64,000 nucleotides of DNA from Azolla caroliniana (GCA_043228905.1 JBHGNT010000014.1:3100001-3164000), one strand, 5' to 3'. Positions 36,021 through 46,798 are shown, counted from the first letter of the stretch. Notes: a model not told the origin generated them from the sequence alone. Numbers and translations are program-made.

Positions 36021-37253
36021 CTCCGGAATCGGGTTCGTGGGCTTTCGTCCGTTCCTTCCCCGCATCGTCTCGCCGGTGATTCTTGCCCTTTCGCCGCCAC
36101 CTTCCTCCGCTTGGGACTCAGGTGGGCACTCAGGCCCGACTGCCATCGTCTCGGGAGCAAGTGTGGGAAGACACAAAGAATCGCTCGTCCGTTTTGCGCC
36201 CTTGTCCGTAGCCACCGACTCTTCGTGGTCGGCGGTCGTCTTCTTACCGATCGCGCAAGCCCCGTCTGGGCTTGCTTCTCCAACGACCGGGATCTCGGGC
36301 TGACACGCCCGAAACCGCTGGTCCCAACGTTCCGGTTCCGCGATCTGTATCTCGGCCTCGTCCTTGGCCGTTCTATCTCCGCAAGTCGAGAGGGCGTTTC
36401 GTTCCGCACCCTCTCCCGTGGTACCATCGTACCGATCTTCCGTCGTCGCGTGGGGCAAGTACGTCTTCTCAGTCTCGGCTTGCGGCCTTCGTCTTTCCTC
36501 TTCCTCAAGCATCGCCTCGAGAGCTGCGTACGCCTCCGCAATCCGGTCCCCAACGCCGACCCTTGCCGACTCTCTCTGCTGTTCGGCCTCTTCCCGCTGT
36601 GATGGCACGTCGTCACGTACCTTCCTCTTAGCCTTCTCGGCTTGCTCGTTGTCTAGCCGTTGGCACACCCTTCCGACCTTCGACCAGTCCTCCGTAAGCC
36701 CATTCGCTCCGTCGTCGTCTTCGAGCTCAATCCCGATGGCTTCCCGTTCCGCTCGGTCGATCGACCTGACGAACAAAAGGACTTTGTTCGCCCCCACCAA
36801 ACCTTGTTCCCGCTCTGGGAGCCGGGCAAGCCGTCGCTCGAACTCTCGGAACGCCTTCGTCGCGCCCCGGTGGGTCTTTGCCGATGCTACCCACTGGTCG
36901 AAGTCGTGTCGTCCCCGGCTCTTCCGCCGTCCTCCGTATGCCTTCAGGAGCGCCTCTTCGAAGGCCTACCATGAACTATGAGCCTCACGGAGCTCCTTTA
37001 CTTCCGCATGCATCCGGACAGCTACGACCCGGCAGAAGAACTCCAACCTCAACGCCTCGTCTACGCCACGCTCCTCCATTTCCGCGTTGTAGGCTTCCAA
37101 GTAAGACGAGACTTTGTCCCCGTTGAAACGACCGACTCTTTCGACCACTCGCTCAACCGCTTGTTGCGCTGCTTCTCGCCTCATCACCACTCGTGCCGAC
37201 TCCAACACCACTTCGGCCACCATCTCCGCAAGGTCATCGTCTTCCGACTCCAT
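35814..37253 (-). pseudogene. Element B gag-like ORF, one nonsense codon
   Basis: The minus-strand frame from the ATG at 37253 to the stop at 35814 is about 480 codons, broken only by a TAG at 36966-36968. Seen: VGRFNGDKVSSYLEAYNAEM, LEFFCRVVAVRMHAEVKELR, then after the stop AFEEALLKAYG, FDQWVASAKTHRG and LLFVRSIDRAEREAIGIEL. The C-terminal half is Glu/Arg/Pro-rich, with a degenerate repeated module (APETMAVGPECP, PENSAFGPVCPCK). It resembles gag of LTR elements and the ORF fragment in element A. I see no CCHC knuckle and no pol. Whether it still works as a capsid-like protein is unknown. Confidence 0.75.
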
Positions 37254-37290
37254 CCTCCCTTGCCGCCTTTCACGTCGGATTCACCAAATA

Positions 37291-37420
37291 TGTCGCGTTG
37301 TTACGCGCGTGTGTGGAGAAAGGCGGGACCACGGGGGTCTTGGACTAGAGAGCGATGGAGCGTAGGAAGTCGTGCTTCACTGTTTCTGGGGCATCCCAGA
37401 AACACACCGGAAGCAACCGA

Positions 37421-37466
<46 letters not shown>

Positions 37467-38065
37467 ACACCGACTCACGCACACACACACACACTCGCAC
37501 ACACAGCCCAACCCGACCCACGCCTTATGTACAGAAAACGCAGGAGAGGGTAAGCACCCGACGCCAACAACGACACGAATATACACAGACAAACGTGTAT
37601 ATATATATATATAAAGGGAAGAATACATTCCCGGCGTCAAGCCGGACCAAGATAGCTTACAACAGTCGTCTGCTGTCAAGCCGCCGTCGGGGAGCTCTCG
37701 GGCTCGTCGCGCCGAGCGGGGTCTTGCACAGTAGATGAGCTGCAACAAACCCCTAAGCGAACACGAAGGAGAAGAAAAAGAAGAAGCTAACTCTAAACCT
37801 AACGGTATACCCTCTAATGCAAAATGGGCAACCCCTTCACAAAGGGTGTTCCCTTCCATTTATAGAACAAGGAAAGGGATGCGTTACAATGTGGGACAAA
37901 TCCTAGCTTACATGGGATCGTCTGCCCTGACTTGACTACTCTTCGGTGCCATAAAGGCGCCCTCGATATTCACACTAAATGTACATGGGTGCGTACACAC
38001 GCTGCACCCCGTCGATGTAGCCAATGTTTCCCGGTTTCCGCCTCTGGCCGAAATTCTTCACGACA
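37291..38065 (-). repeat. Element B 5' LTR (right copy, 775 bp)
   Basis: Right long terminal repeat, 5' in element orientation. Its (GA)n tract (about 37423-37462) is longer than in the left copy, which accounts for most of the length difference. Confidence 0.93.
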
Positions 38066-38904
38066 ACGCTCTCAATTTAATCGTTTGTTTCGTTTGGGGG
38101 TCAAAGCAGTGGGAGATATAGTTAAGGCTTCAACTCAAAGAATTTTGGAGTTTGTTGAAGTGCGACAATTATTACGCATTCCGCCTAATTATGGGTTTAT
38201 TTGGCAACAACTACAAAATATTCCATTGATGCAAGGTCCCTTACCTCTGCAAACAAGAGAACAATTGTGGATTGATTGGTGTTTAAAGGGTCAAACGTCT
38301 TTGTTACAAGTGACTACTAATCTTTTGTAGCATTGCTATGTTGAGTCTCTTGGATGGTTATCATCTAAGGTTGAAGAAGAATGGAGAATACACAAATCTG
38401 GTCATGGGTGGTGTCAGATCTTACAACATAGTTGGCATTCTAAATTGCCACTTGTAGCAAAGGTCTTCATTTGGAGAGTTTTGATTGGAGGATTGCCTTT
38501 GGGATTAGCTCTAAAGCATCGTGGATTAGCAACGGGTAATTGCTTTTTTTGCACTGTTCAAATGGAAGATAGTACTCATTGATTTATACAATGTTCGATT
38601 GATTGTCAGATTTGGAGTTACATTTCTCAAATTTAGCAAGTCTTATCACGGTGTTATTTGACACCTAGACAGTGAGTGTTTGCACAATTTACACAGGTTG
38701 AAACAAAATAAGAGATGGAGATCATTTTTCTATTTCTGAGATATTGGGGATCGCATCATAATTGAAATATGCGCAACGCTTTTGTATTCGATGGTAGACA
38801 TGGAGTGAAAGCATATCTACGAAAGTTGAAGGGAGTACTAATGTGGCAATTTTCTTTATTGGAGCAAGTGGAAATTCTTTCCTCGGTTGAGTGTTCGTCT
38901 CAAG
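38066..38904 (+). pseudogene. LINE C-terminal zf-RVT region (after the element B insertion)
   Basis: Reads QFNRLFRLGVKAVGDIVKA, then LLRIPPNYGFIWQQL, WHSKLPLVAKVFIWRVLIGG, LPLGLALKHRGLATGNCFFC and DSTHxFIQC. The K.FIWR....LP....L..RG.....C..C....E...H.F..C order is the zinc-binding region at the end of plant LINE ORF2. Stops at 38328 and 38580 show decay. It is cut at 38904 by element C. Confidence 0.85.
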
Positions 38905-41478
38905 TGTCATGGACACACCAACCGCGGAGCTATAAGTGACGAGGCTAGAAACTCGGGAAGTTGGGGGCGACGAGGTGAGGAACTTAAGAAGCTACGCACG
39001 ACACAAGAGCATGAAGACAAAGATAAAGATCAAGGAGACAAGATGGCGAAATTCTAATACTAGATTGATGTGTGAATGATTGGTGTTGAATCCCTTGAAA
39101 GGGACCAAGGAGGTTACAAGTATTTATATTGTTAGTTGAAGTACATGCATTAGAATATTCTTAAGAATATTTTGGAGAATATTCTAGAGCCCTCTAGAAC
39201 CATCTAGTTTTAGAACTTTCTAAAAAACTCCTAGAATGTGAATAGACCATCTATGATGATATATATAACACGATTATGTACTTGGATGTGTTGGTTACAA
39301 TATAACACTTGACTATAATACAAGAGGTCAAGAGTTCAAATCTTGACATAATTGTCATCATGTTTGTGACATTATCCTCCCCTTTACGATTGCTTTTTTG
39401 AAAGCACAGTGTAGGGGTGAACGAGAAGTGGTGGGTGTGAGAAACCATGTGTTGTCCTCACTGGAAACACGAACACCAACTGACGTGAGTGACAATGTGT
39501 GGTCCTCACCGGGAATTGGAACTGGAACAAGAATACCAACGGGCATGAGTGACCATGTGCGGTCCTCACAGGGAACTCGAACACCAACGGGCATGAGAGA
39601 CCATGTTGGTCCTCGCCGAGAGCTGGAACACGAACACCAACAGGCTTGAGCAACCATGTGTGGTCCTCATCGGAATTGGATCATGAACAACAACAGGCAT
39701 GAGCGACCATGTTGGTCCACGTCGGGATCTGGAACACGAACAATAGTTGGAGTGAGCGATCATGTGCGGTCCTCACCGGAGACTAGAACACGAATACCAA
39801 TGGGCGTGAGCGACCATGTGTGGTCCTCACAGAGAACACGAACACCAACGGGCATGAGAGACCATGTCGGTCCTCGTCGAGAGTTGGAACATGAACACCA
39901 ATGAGCATGAGCAACCATGTGTGGTCCTCACCGAGATCTAGAACATGAACAACAACGGGCATGAGCGACCATGTCGGTCCTCACCAGGATTTGGAACACG
40001 AACAATAGCCGGAGTGAGCGACCATGTGTGGTCTTCACTAGAGACTGGAACACGAATGGGAGTGAGCGACCATGTGTGGCCCTCATCGGGAATTGGAATG
40101 CGAGCAACCATGTGCGGTCCTCACAGGGAACACGAACACCAACGAACATGAGAGACCATGTCGATCCTTGTCAAGACTTGGAACACGGACACCAACAGGT
40201 GTGAGTGACCATGTGTGGTCCTCACAGGGAATTGGAACATGAACAATAGCGGGCATGAGCGACCATGTTGGTCCTCGCCGGGATCTGGAACACAAACAAT
40301 AGCTAGAGTGAGCAACCATGTGTGGTCCTCACCGGAGACTGGAACACGAACAGGAGTGAGTGACCATGTGTGGCCCTCATCGGGAACTGGAACACGAATG
40401 GGCGTGAGTGACCATGCGACCCTCTCACCGAGAACTGGAACACAAACGAGTGTGAGCGTGACCATGCGGCCCTCATCGAGAACTGAACACAAATGGACAA
40501 AGGAGTGCAAGTGAAGCAATCGACTCGACTTCTTCTATTATGAGAGGGTAAATAGTCGAGGTTGACCCATGACACAGCACAAATGGTAGCACTAGCGAGA
40601 AACCCACGCGATCCCACCAAGAAAGTGAGCGGTTGTGACCCCCACTGAAACTAGAAGGTGAGTGATCGAAATCGGTCCTCGCCAACAGAAAGTGGCGTGA
40701 GACTTGAACTATAACGAGAATGCAATGCAAGCGAGCAATGATCCGATCCCCACCAGGAAAGTGAGCGGTCATGACCCCCACTGGAACTAGGAAGGTGAGC
40801 GATCAAAAGCACTCCTCACCAAAACCGTGATGCAAAATGATACCTAAAAATGATGACAAGTAGTGTTGATGACGACAATGATTGGACGAAGAGGTGTTGA
40901 AAATGATGACGTCGAAGACAAGGATGTTGATGACGGTAACTCTAGAAACAAAGGCGATGAAGAAGACGGGTGGTGCTTCTAGTTGGAAGGGATTCAAACT
41001 GTCACGAACACACCAACCATGGACTAGGACAGAGCACGGATGATGGGGCTATAAGCAACGGGCTACGAACTTGGAGCTAGAAGTGACAAGGCTAGAAACG
41101 AGACAAAGATAGCATTCAAGGAGACAAGATGAGGCTAGAAACTAGGGAAGTTGGGAGCAACGAGGTGAGGAACTTAAGACTCTAGGAACAATACAAGAGC
41201 ATAAAGACACAGAGATGTAAATCAAGGAGAGAAGATGGGGCTCAACAAGAATACTAGATTGATGTGTTAGTGACTGGTGTTGAATCCCTTCAAAGGGACC
41301 AAGGAGGTTACAAGTATACTGTGAGTTGAAGTACATGCATTAGAATATTCTTGAGAATATTTTGGATATACATAACATGATTATGTACTTGGATGTGTTG
41401 TTTACAATATAACAATTGACTATAATACAAGAGGTCAAGGGGTCAAATCTTGACATAACTGTTGGCATGTCTGTGGCA
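38905..41478 (-). mobile_element. Element C: short non-autonomous LTR element with minisatellite core
   Basis: Direct repeats of about 470 bp (38905-39371 and 41000-41478) start TGTCA and end TGACA or TGGCA. They are flanked by TCAAG and TTAAG, a 5-bp target duplication with one mismatch. A minus-strand polypurine tract AAAGGGGAGGATAA lies next to the left LTR, so the element is read on the minus strand. The 1.63-kb interior has no gag or pol; it is mostly a 51-bp tandem repeat. The LTRs differ by indels, notably a segment near 39180-39250 missing from the right copy, so the insertion is older than element B. Confidence 0.85.
39480..40480. repeat. 51-bp minisatellite array in element C
   Basis: Units of about 51-54 bp, each with GACCATGTGTGGTC (a 5-bp stem with a 4-nt loop) followed by CTCACCGGGAACTGGAACACGAA-like sequence with many changes. 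Markers recur at about 39548, 39599, 39650, 39705, 39757, 39808, 39859, 39910, 39964, 40017 and 40068. Roughly 18-20 units are present. Because 51 is a multiple of three, both strands show long repeat-derived open frames. Confidence 0.92.
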
Positions 41479-42987
41479 TTAAGCCTATTGGCAATTCAAC
41501 ATGTTCCACTACTCATGTAGTGTACTTAGTGGGTGACAATAACCCATTGTAAGTAGTTTTTTTTACACACATTTATTAATATAATTATGTGTTTTCACCA
41601 AAAGACACACACACACACACACACAAAAAAAAAAAAACTATAATATTTTTCATGATATATGTGTGAGTGTGAGCAACATTGGTAAAAGGAGCATAGTCCA
41701 ATGTGATCCTTCTCAAAGTGCATACACCCATCTCCATCCAAGGTCTTGTCCTTATCTGCTTCAAAGCACCTGTTTATTGGAATGTTGTTGAGGAAAGGCA
41801 TGGTGATGTTGGCTGATTGCTCAACAACAACTTCTAGGTAGTAGGAATACAAACAAGTGAGGAGGGGGAGTTCACTAAAATCTAATTCCCAATAGATTGG
41901 TCATTTAACCAAGATTCTCGTCCATCTCCTCGATCAATGGTTGGTATTGCTCCACCATGTCGGTGTAGAATTGTGAAGCATTGAACCTTCTACATACAAT
42001 TCCCTTCAAGTGTTCAACGATGTGGAAGACCTGCGGGAGTTGTTGGTGGAGCATGAGGTATGCAAATGAGTGGTTGAATGGGAGGGCTTTGCTTAATACA
42101 GAGTTGGTGAGCTCCTACTTGGTGTGTGTGTGTGTGTGTGTGCGCGTGCGCACGCACGCATGTTGGTTGGGGGAGTGTTGGAGTATGAGGGTGGGGGCGG
42201 GGGATGGGAGACCAAAAGGTGTGGAGGGGTAGGGGGTATTGGGAAATCATGTTGGGTGGGTGGGGTATTGTTAGGGCAAGTGGAGATGTGTGTGTTTGGG
42301 GTGGTTGTGGGGAGTTGGTCGATGGGTGGTGGTGGTGGTGGTGGTAAGGGAGGTTGTGGCGATTGTGAAGGGGGTGGGAGTGGTGGAGATTGCGGAGGAG
42401 GAGGTGGTGGTTGCTCATCCTCGTTATCAGAATCATTCTCCCAATCTTGAGGAGTGGCCATTGCTTGATGATGGCGGCGGTCGGTTGATAGCTCACACAT
42501 ATGCTTCCTCAAAGGCCATGGTTCAATATTTTTAAATTTTTTATTAAGGCTTAACTAGAGTCTTATTTGAGAGTTAACATGATCGAGTGTAACTGAGAGT
42601 TCATAAGGTTAGGGTTGTGAGACTAAAGGCTCGTAGGAAATTTACAACCACTCTCGTGTAGTTTAAAAAAAAGGTATATGGTGGTCTGAGTACATTGGCT
42701 AACAATATTGACATGTAGGGAAACTCCACCGACACGTAGACATGCTCTCAATGTTGCAAGTCGTGAGACTAACGAGGGTTGTGGCTAAAAACCATACATA
42801 AACATAAATGGGCTATATCAAATTGAAGTATGTTTAGAGTTGTTATAAGAAAACACTAATAAGGTAGCGAAGTTGACCACACGAATGAAGATTCAATGGG
42901 AACGCGAGTCCCATCCCGTCCCTGAGAACACATCACATAAGGAAAGGTTCCCCACCCCAGGGGAACCGGAGAGGGCCCTGAAGGGAG
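41479..42987. other. Intergenic sequence with simple repeats and a Pro-rich open frame
   Basis: Contains (CA)n-A(n) at 41606-41638 and (GT)n/(GC)n at 42121-42160. A minus-strand frame at 42512-42093 has an acidic start (MATPQDWENDSDNEDEQ from 42458) and a long Pro-rich tail. I do not recognise it; the tail runs into the (CA)n tract, which argues against a conserved protein, but it could be the end of an unknown transposon ORF. Confidence 0.4.
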
Positions 42988-43549
42988 GTATTGTTCCCAT
43001 TTTGTAGGCTTCTTCACCACATGGGATTGAAGCATATCCGTAATAACTTTATTGACTCATTTAGTTTGATGATTAGAGAAACTCTTGCTTAAAGTAGTTT
43101 CCAACTTTTTAAAGACTTGAGTTCACAAATCTCTAGTAAACTCAAAATCTCTACCACTAACTACACCCATTGGTAACTTGTTTTCGTGAGAAACTCGTGC
43201 ATACATGTGAAAGTGAGTGGAACCAATGGGGACATGAAATAGGGAATATGGCTTTGTAGATGGTAATGTATTGTTCCCATTTTGTAGGCTTCTTCACCAC
43301 ATGGGCTTGAAGCATATCCGTAATAACTTTATTGACTCATTTAGTTTGATGATTAAAGAAACTCTTGCTTAAAGTAGTTTCCAACTTTTTAAGGACTTGA
43401 GTCTACAAATCTCTAGTAAACTCAAAATCTCTACCACTAACTACACCCATTGGTAACTTGTTTTCGTGAGAAACTCGTGCATACATGTGAAAGTGAGTGG
43501 AACCAATGGGGACATGAACTAGGGAATATGGCTTTGTAGATGGTAATGT
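42988..43549 (-). pseudogene. Gypsy integrase fragment, 280-bp tandem duplication
   Basis: Two 280-bp copies (42988-43267 and 43268 to about 43549) differ at about six positions. On the minus strand each reads PMGVVSGRDFEFTRDL, VLKKLETTLSKSFFNHQT, VNKVITDMLQAHV and KKPTKWEQY. This is a decayed Ty3/gypsy integrase core (family form: SDRD..FTS.FW...., TDGQTE.VN..., W...L). Stops are present and no other domains flank it. Confidence 0.75.
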
Positions 43550-44332
43550 CTTGGAATGGTTGCAGTTGATGATACTTTGATGACACCTATTTTCTTTTGT
43601 TTGGCATGGATGCCTAGGGAATTTGTAGTAGTTTGCTCTTGAATGTGTAATGTGGTTCGGCTTGGTAAATATGCGAACTATATTATGTGGGTGTGTAAGA
43701 GAACCATGTGAGCTTGGACATGTTAAAGTGATTGTGATTTAGTTCTATGGAATGGGTATGTGCTTGTTGTAAATAGTTTGTGAATTTATGCATATATGTG
43801 CATCCATGTTTATATTTGTTACGCATAAATGTGTTCATATACGTATCTATGTGTATGTGTAAAGTTTTGTTGTGTGGATATTTATGTGTATATGTACATA
43901 TGTGTATGTTGTATAAGTGTAAGTGTATGTGTCTATGTGTATGTATAATGTGAGTATGAGTATGTATGTCCTCTTGTATACTTGTGATTGTAACTATGAC
44001 AATGAAGTAAATGAGAGAAAAAATTGACAACAACCTTTCACATGGCACCTCATGATTGGATATCAACAATGGAATCTTTCAAGATATAGGATGTTCAACC
44101 ATTGCAAATTCAATGTCGACACATTGGCCAATTCAAGTCGGCTACAATTGAGATGCCATTTATTACTTTCTTCCAAAAGGATCTTGTTATAATATGGCGA
44201 GAGATGAGATTAACTTATCAACGAGTGCCATGTGGGCCTTCCCAATAATCTAATACTCTTCTCAAGGGAAAGTCTTCCTTGTAAGAGATTACAATGCGAG
44301 AATCCAATATCGATAGTGCACAAACATTTAGA
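43550..44332. other. Intergenic, low-complexity TGTATG-rich
   Basis: The 43690-43990 part is a cryptic simple sequence built from TGTGTATG and TATGTGT variants. No gene recognised. Confidence 0.5.
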
Positions 44333-44605
44333 TGGATTGTTGAGACTCAAAGTCAACTTCCCTAGTGTGGGAACACACCTTAGAAATAGCCAAGTGTGAA
44401 CATCCCACCGCTTTGTAACATAACTAATGTGTCATAGAACTTAACTTCTATGGCATATAGTTAGGAGGTAGGTAGTTAGGTCCCCACCTCTTTCCCAAGA
44501 GGTAGTAAGAGAGTGTGGAGAGAAGGTGACCATATAAGCACCTTCTTCTCTCCTTTGTAACTCTTGGTTGTTTTATTTTTCTTGTCAATACAGTTTTCTT
44601 GCTTC

Positions 44606-44676
<71 letters not shown>

Positions 44677-44722
44677 TTTCATTCAGCTGCACATAATCAT
44701 ACACTTGATTCTTTACATTGAT
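44333..44722 (+). mobile_element. Solo Copia-type LTR (380 bp)
   Basis: The LTR runs 44338-44717, starts TGTTGAGACTCAAAG and ends GATTCTTTACA, like the Copia LTR at 32359-32817. Both also share GCTGCACA near the 3' end and an ACTAATGTGTCATAGAA-like block. Flanks TGGAT and TTGAT fit a 5-bp target duplication with one mismatch. A TATA-like CCATATAAGCACC is at about 44530. It carries a (CT)n(CA)n microsatellite at 44605-44674. Confidence 0.8.
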
Positions 44723-45529
44723 AAAAATCTAGAAATGATGAGTGTTGATCCATTAGCTATAGGATAACATGTATATTGAAAGACCAAGGTGTGGGAGCCA
44801 CAAGCTTTGGCCATCATCTGCTTAAACTTTTGAGCAGGCACTAGGTGATCATATAATGGTTTTGCAAGGTGGCCGTGTTCAGAAGTGATCACATGTTTCA
44901 CACATGGAGGAGGTGAAAACACAATCAATTATCTAATAGGACGACCTAAAGATATCCACTTGATTAGCTCCTTTTGGATGTTCTCATGCCCTATTGGCAT
45001 CGACCATAGCTTCCTATTTATTGAGCTATAGAGTGATATCTCTAACGCCACCAACTCTGGTAAACTAGGCCATCACCCCATCATACACATCACATGTGAG
45101 CTCTCAAACATCTATTCTCGACATCTTTGAGCCCATCTCTCCTCTCTTGATTTAACATAGAAATTACAACATAGAAAGTCCATGCATCACATAGGGTTGC
45201 GAGCTCAACACATCATATATGCCCGAGAGGGCCTAACTCCATTTCTCACTCTACCCTTTAATTGTGCCCTCACAGAGGGTTTTCCATGACAATGGTCCAT
45301 GAACACAATATCCCCTATACATAAAGGATGTGACCCCATGGACCAAAATACGTATAAGACTATTATGATTGGCCACATGCTCACTAAACTATATGTTGCG
45401 ATGATGAAGCAAAGCTCAATGATTATATGGAGACATTAAGTCTTCGAGCATCCGAATAGCCTGACTTTTCTTAGTTGATCATATATTCAAACCGAGATGC
45501 TCAACTAACGAGACTAATGCTTGCAAACG
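44723..45529. other. Intergenic, no recognisable gene
   Basis: Stops in all frames. A 71-codon minus-strand frame (44928-44713) has no feature I recognise. May be decayed retrotransposon sequence. Confidence 0.4.
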
Positions 45530-45700
45530 GAAATTATACGATTGTTTTGTGAACTTTCACAAAGCCTATGACACAGTCCCTAGAGAGCGGTTGTTTGACT
45601 AGCTTAAAAGCTTGGAAATACCATATGACATGATTTGGGCGATCTATGCCTTATATAAGCCACCTTCGAATACCTGGCTTCAAAGTCACTCGTTGTTGTA
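45530..45700 (+). pseudogene. LINE reverse transcriptase scrap
   Basis: Translates as LYDCFVNFHKAYDTVPRERL followed by a stop and LKSLEIPYDMIWAIYALY. This matches the CFVDFKKAFDTVP block of the minus-strand LINE at 13-15 kb. It is an isolated piece of about 170 bp. Confidence 0.7.
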
Positions 45701-45867
45701 TAGTAGATGTTAAGAAGATAAGTTATGGTCGGGATATCATTTACATGGAGACCATGGGCCACACCCACATCGAAACCCTTCTAACCCTCTGCTCCTTTTT
45801 CCAGAGACTTGATTGGAAATGAAACTAGCCTTAGCACATAGCCATTCCTTTATAGAAGCTCAAATTG

Positions 45868-45966
45868 GGTAAGGAGGCTCAAGGCTAAACCGAACCGAAC
45901 CGCCGAACATTTAAACAACGGTTTAATGGTTCGGTTTAGGCTTGAGCCAAGCCGTTGCCGATTCCT
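45868..45966. repeat. Imperfect palindrome rich in AACCGAACC
   Basis: GGCTCAAGGCTAAACCGAACC (45869 on) and its inverted form GGTTCGGTTTAGGCTTGAGCC (45930-45950) form a hairpin of about 21 bp per arm. Composition resembles the MITE family at 52 kb and 63 kb, so it may be a deleted member. Confidence 0.65.
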
Positions 45967-46116
45967 AAAACTTGAATCATTCCTTTATAGAACATGATAC
46001 ACCCCAATGCCCATCACACTTTCATACCACGCGGGGATGGACGGCCTTCCGCGTCCAAATGTGAAACGGCTGGGATGGCTACGGACCGTCGGATGGGAGG
46101 TGTTGATCCGACGGTG

Positions 46117-46257
46117 TGGGCTGCGCCTGTGTGTGAGAGAGAGAGGGAGAGATTAGGGTTTAGGTTTTTCTCTCTCCTCTGTGTGTGTGTGTATGTATTC
46201 GCGAAGCTCTCTTCTCTGCGTCTCTTTCTGCTCTTCCGCTGCGAGGAATTAGGGTTT
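46117..46257 (+). promoter_or_regulatory. Telo-boxes and a site II-like motif upstream of RPL12
   Basis: TTAGGGTTT (telo-box, AAACCCTAA on the other strand) occurs at 46153-46161 and 46249-46257, and a TGGGCT site II-like motif near 46118. From general knowledge, paired telo-box and site II elements mark plant ribosomal-protein promoters. The second copy is probably in the 5' UTR, 41 bp before the ATG. Confidence 0.7.
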
Positions 46258-46297
46258 CCGCTCCTGACAGACTCAGACTCAGACTCAGGCCATAGCC

Positions 46298-46798
46298 ATG
46301 CCTCCCAAGCTCGATCCCTCGCAGGTTGTGGAGGTGTACGTCCGCGTGACAGGCGGCGAGGTCGGCGCTGCCTCCTCTCTCGCCCCGAAGATCGGCCCCC
46401 TCGGCCTCTCCCCGAAGAAGATCGGTGAAGACATCGCCAAGGAAACTGCCAGAGACTGGAAGGGTCTCCGCGTCACTGTGAAGCTCACTGTGCAGAACCG
46501 ACAGGCCAAGGTCGCCGTCGTCCCCAGCGCCGCCGCTCTTGTCATCAAAGCCCTCAAGGAGCCTGAGCGCGATCGTAAGAAGACCAAGAACATCAAGCAC
46601 AATGGCAACATCTCCATCGACGACGTCGTCGAGATCGCCCGCGTCATGAGGCCCCGATCCATGGCTAAGAACCTCGCCGGCACTGTCAAGGAGATTCTGG
46701 GGACTTGCGTTTCTGTAGGTTGTACTGTCGATGGCAAAGACCCTAAAGATCTGCAGACTGAGATCGATGATGGAGAAGTTGACATACCTGAGAATTGA
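46298..46798 (+). CDS. RPL12: 60S ribosomal protein L12 (uL11), intronless, 166 aa
   Basis: A single open frame starts ATG at 46298 and ends TGA at 46796-46798. It encodes the uL11 protein of the large cytosolic ribosomal subunit, which binds the GTPase-associated centre of 25S rRNA at the base of the P-stalk. Seen: the N-terminal [20 protein letters not shown], the [20 protein letters not shown] block that contacts rRNA and factors, the linker [14 protein letters not shown], and the C-terminal RNA-binding part with [20 protein letters not shown] and the ending GEVDIPEN. Length matches eukaryotic L12. It is GC-rich at third positions compared with its flanks. Absence of introns is usual for plant copies. 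It looks intact and functional. Confidence 0.99.
   Translation: MPPKLDPSQVVEVYVRVTGGEVGAASSLAPKIGPLGLSPKKIGEDIAKETARDWKGLRVTVKLTVQNRQAKVAVVPSAAALVIKALKEPERDRKKTKNIKHNGNISIDDVVEIARVMRPRSMAKNLAGTVKEILGTCVSVGCTVDGKDPKDLQTEIDDGEVDIPEN

Larger units (their letters stand above)
33134..38065 (-). mobile_element. Element B: GC-rich, gag-only LTR retrotransposon with two LTRs
   Basis: LTRs at 33134-33895 and 37291-38065 share the body and the end CGACA. The right copy starts TGTCG, giving a perfect TGTCG/CGACA inverted repeat; the left copy starts TGCCG. By eye I count about 17 substitutions over about 750 bp, many of CpG-to-TpG type, plus microsatellite length changes. The target-site match is imperfect (GCGCT left, ACGCT right, with a one-base boundary ambiguity). 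Orientation is minus: TATA TTCTATAAATGGAAGG lies in each LTR, and a primer-binding-like TGGTGAATCCGACGTGAA follows the 5' LTR at 37289-37270. The interior carries one gag-like ORF and no protease, integrase or RT, so it is non-autonomous. It sits inside the LINE. Confidence 0.9.

Noticed and set aside
33762-36981. Many long plus-strand open frames in the GC-rich interval
   Set aside because: GC-rich DNA has few stops. These frames show no domains, while the minus strand carries the gag-like ORF and the promoter/primer-site order of element B.
39334-39360. A complete tRNA gene
   Set aside because: Only a T-arm-like part is present, in both LTRs of element C. No D-arm or acceptor stem could be paired.
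39398-40781. Long open frames on both strands with 17-residue repeats
   Set aside because: They follow from the 51-bp minisatellite, whose unit length is a multiple of three. No start context or conserved protein feature.
42093-42512. Proline-rich ORF as a possible host gene
   Set aside because: Its tail is translated from a (CA)n tract and the rest has no recognisable domain. Kept only as an unassigned open frame within the spacer entry.
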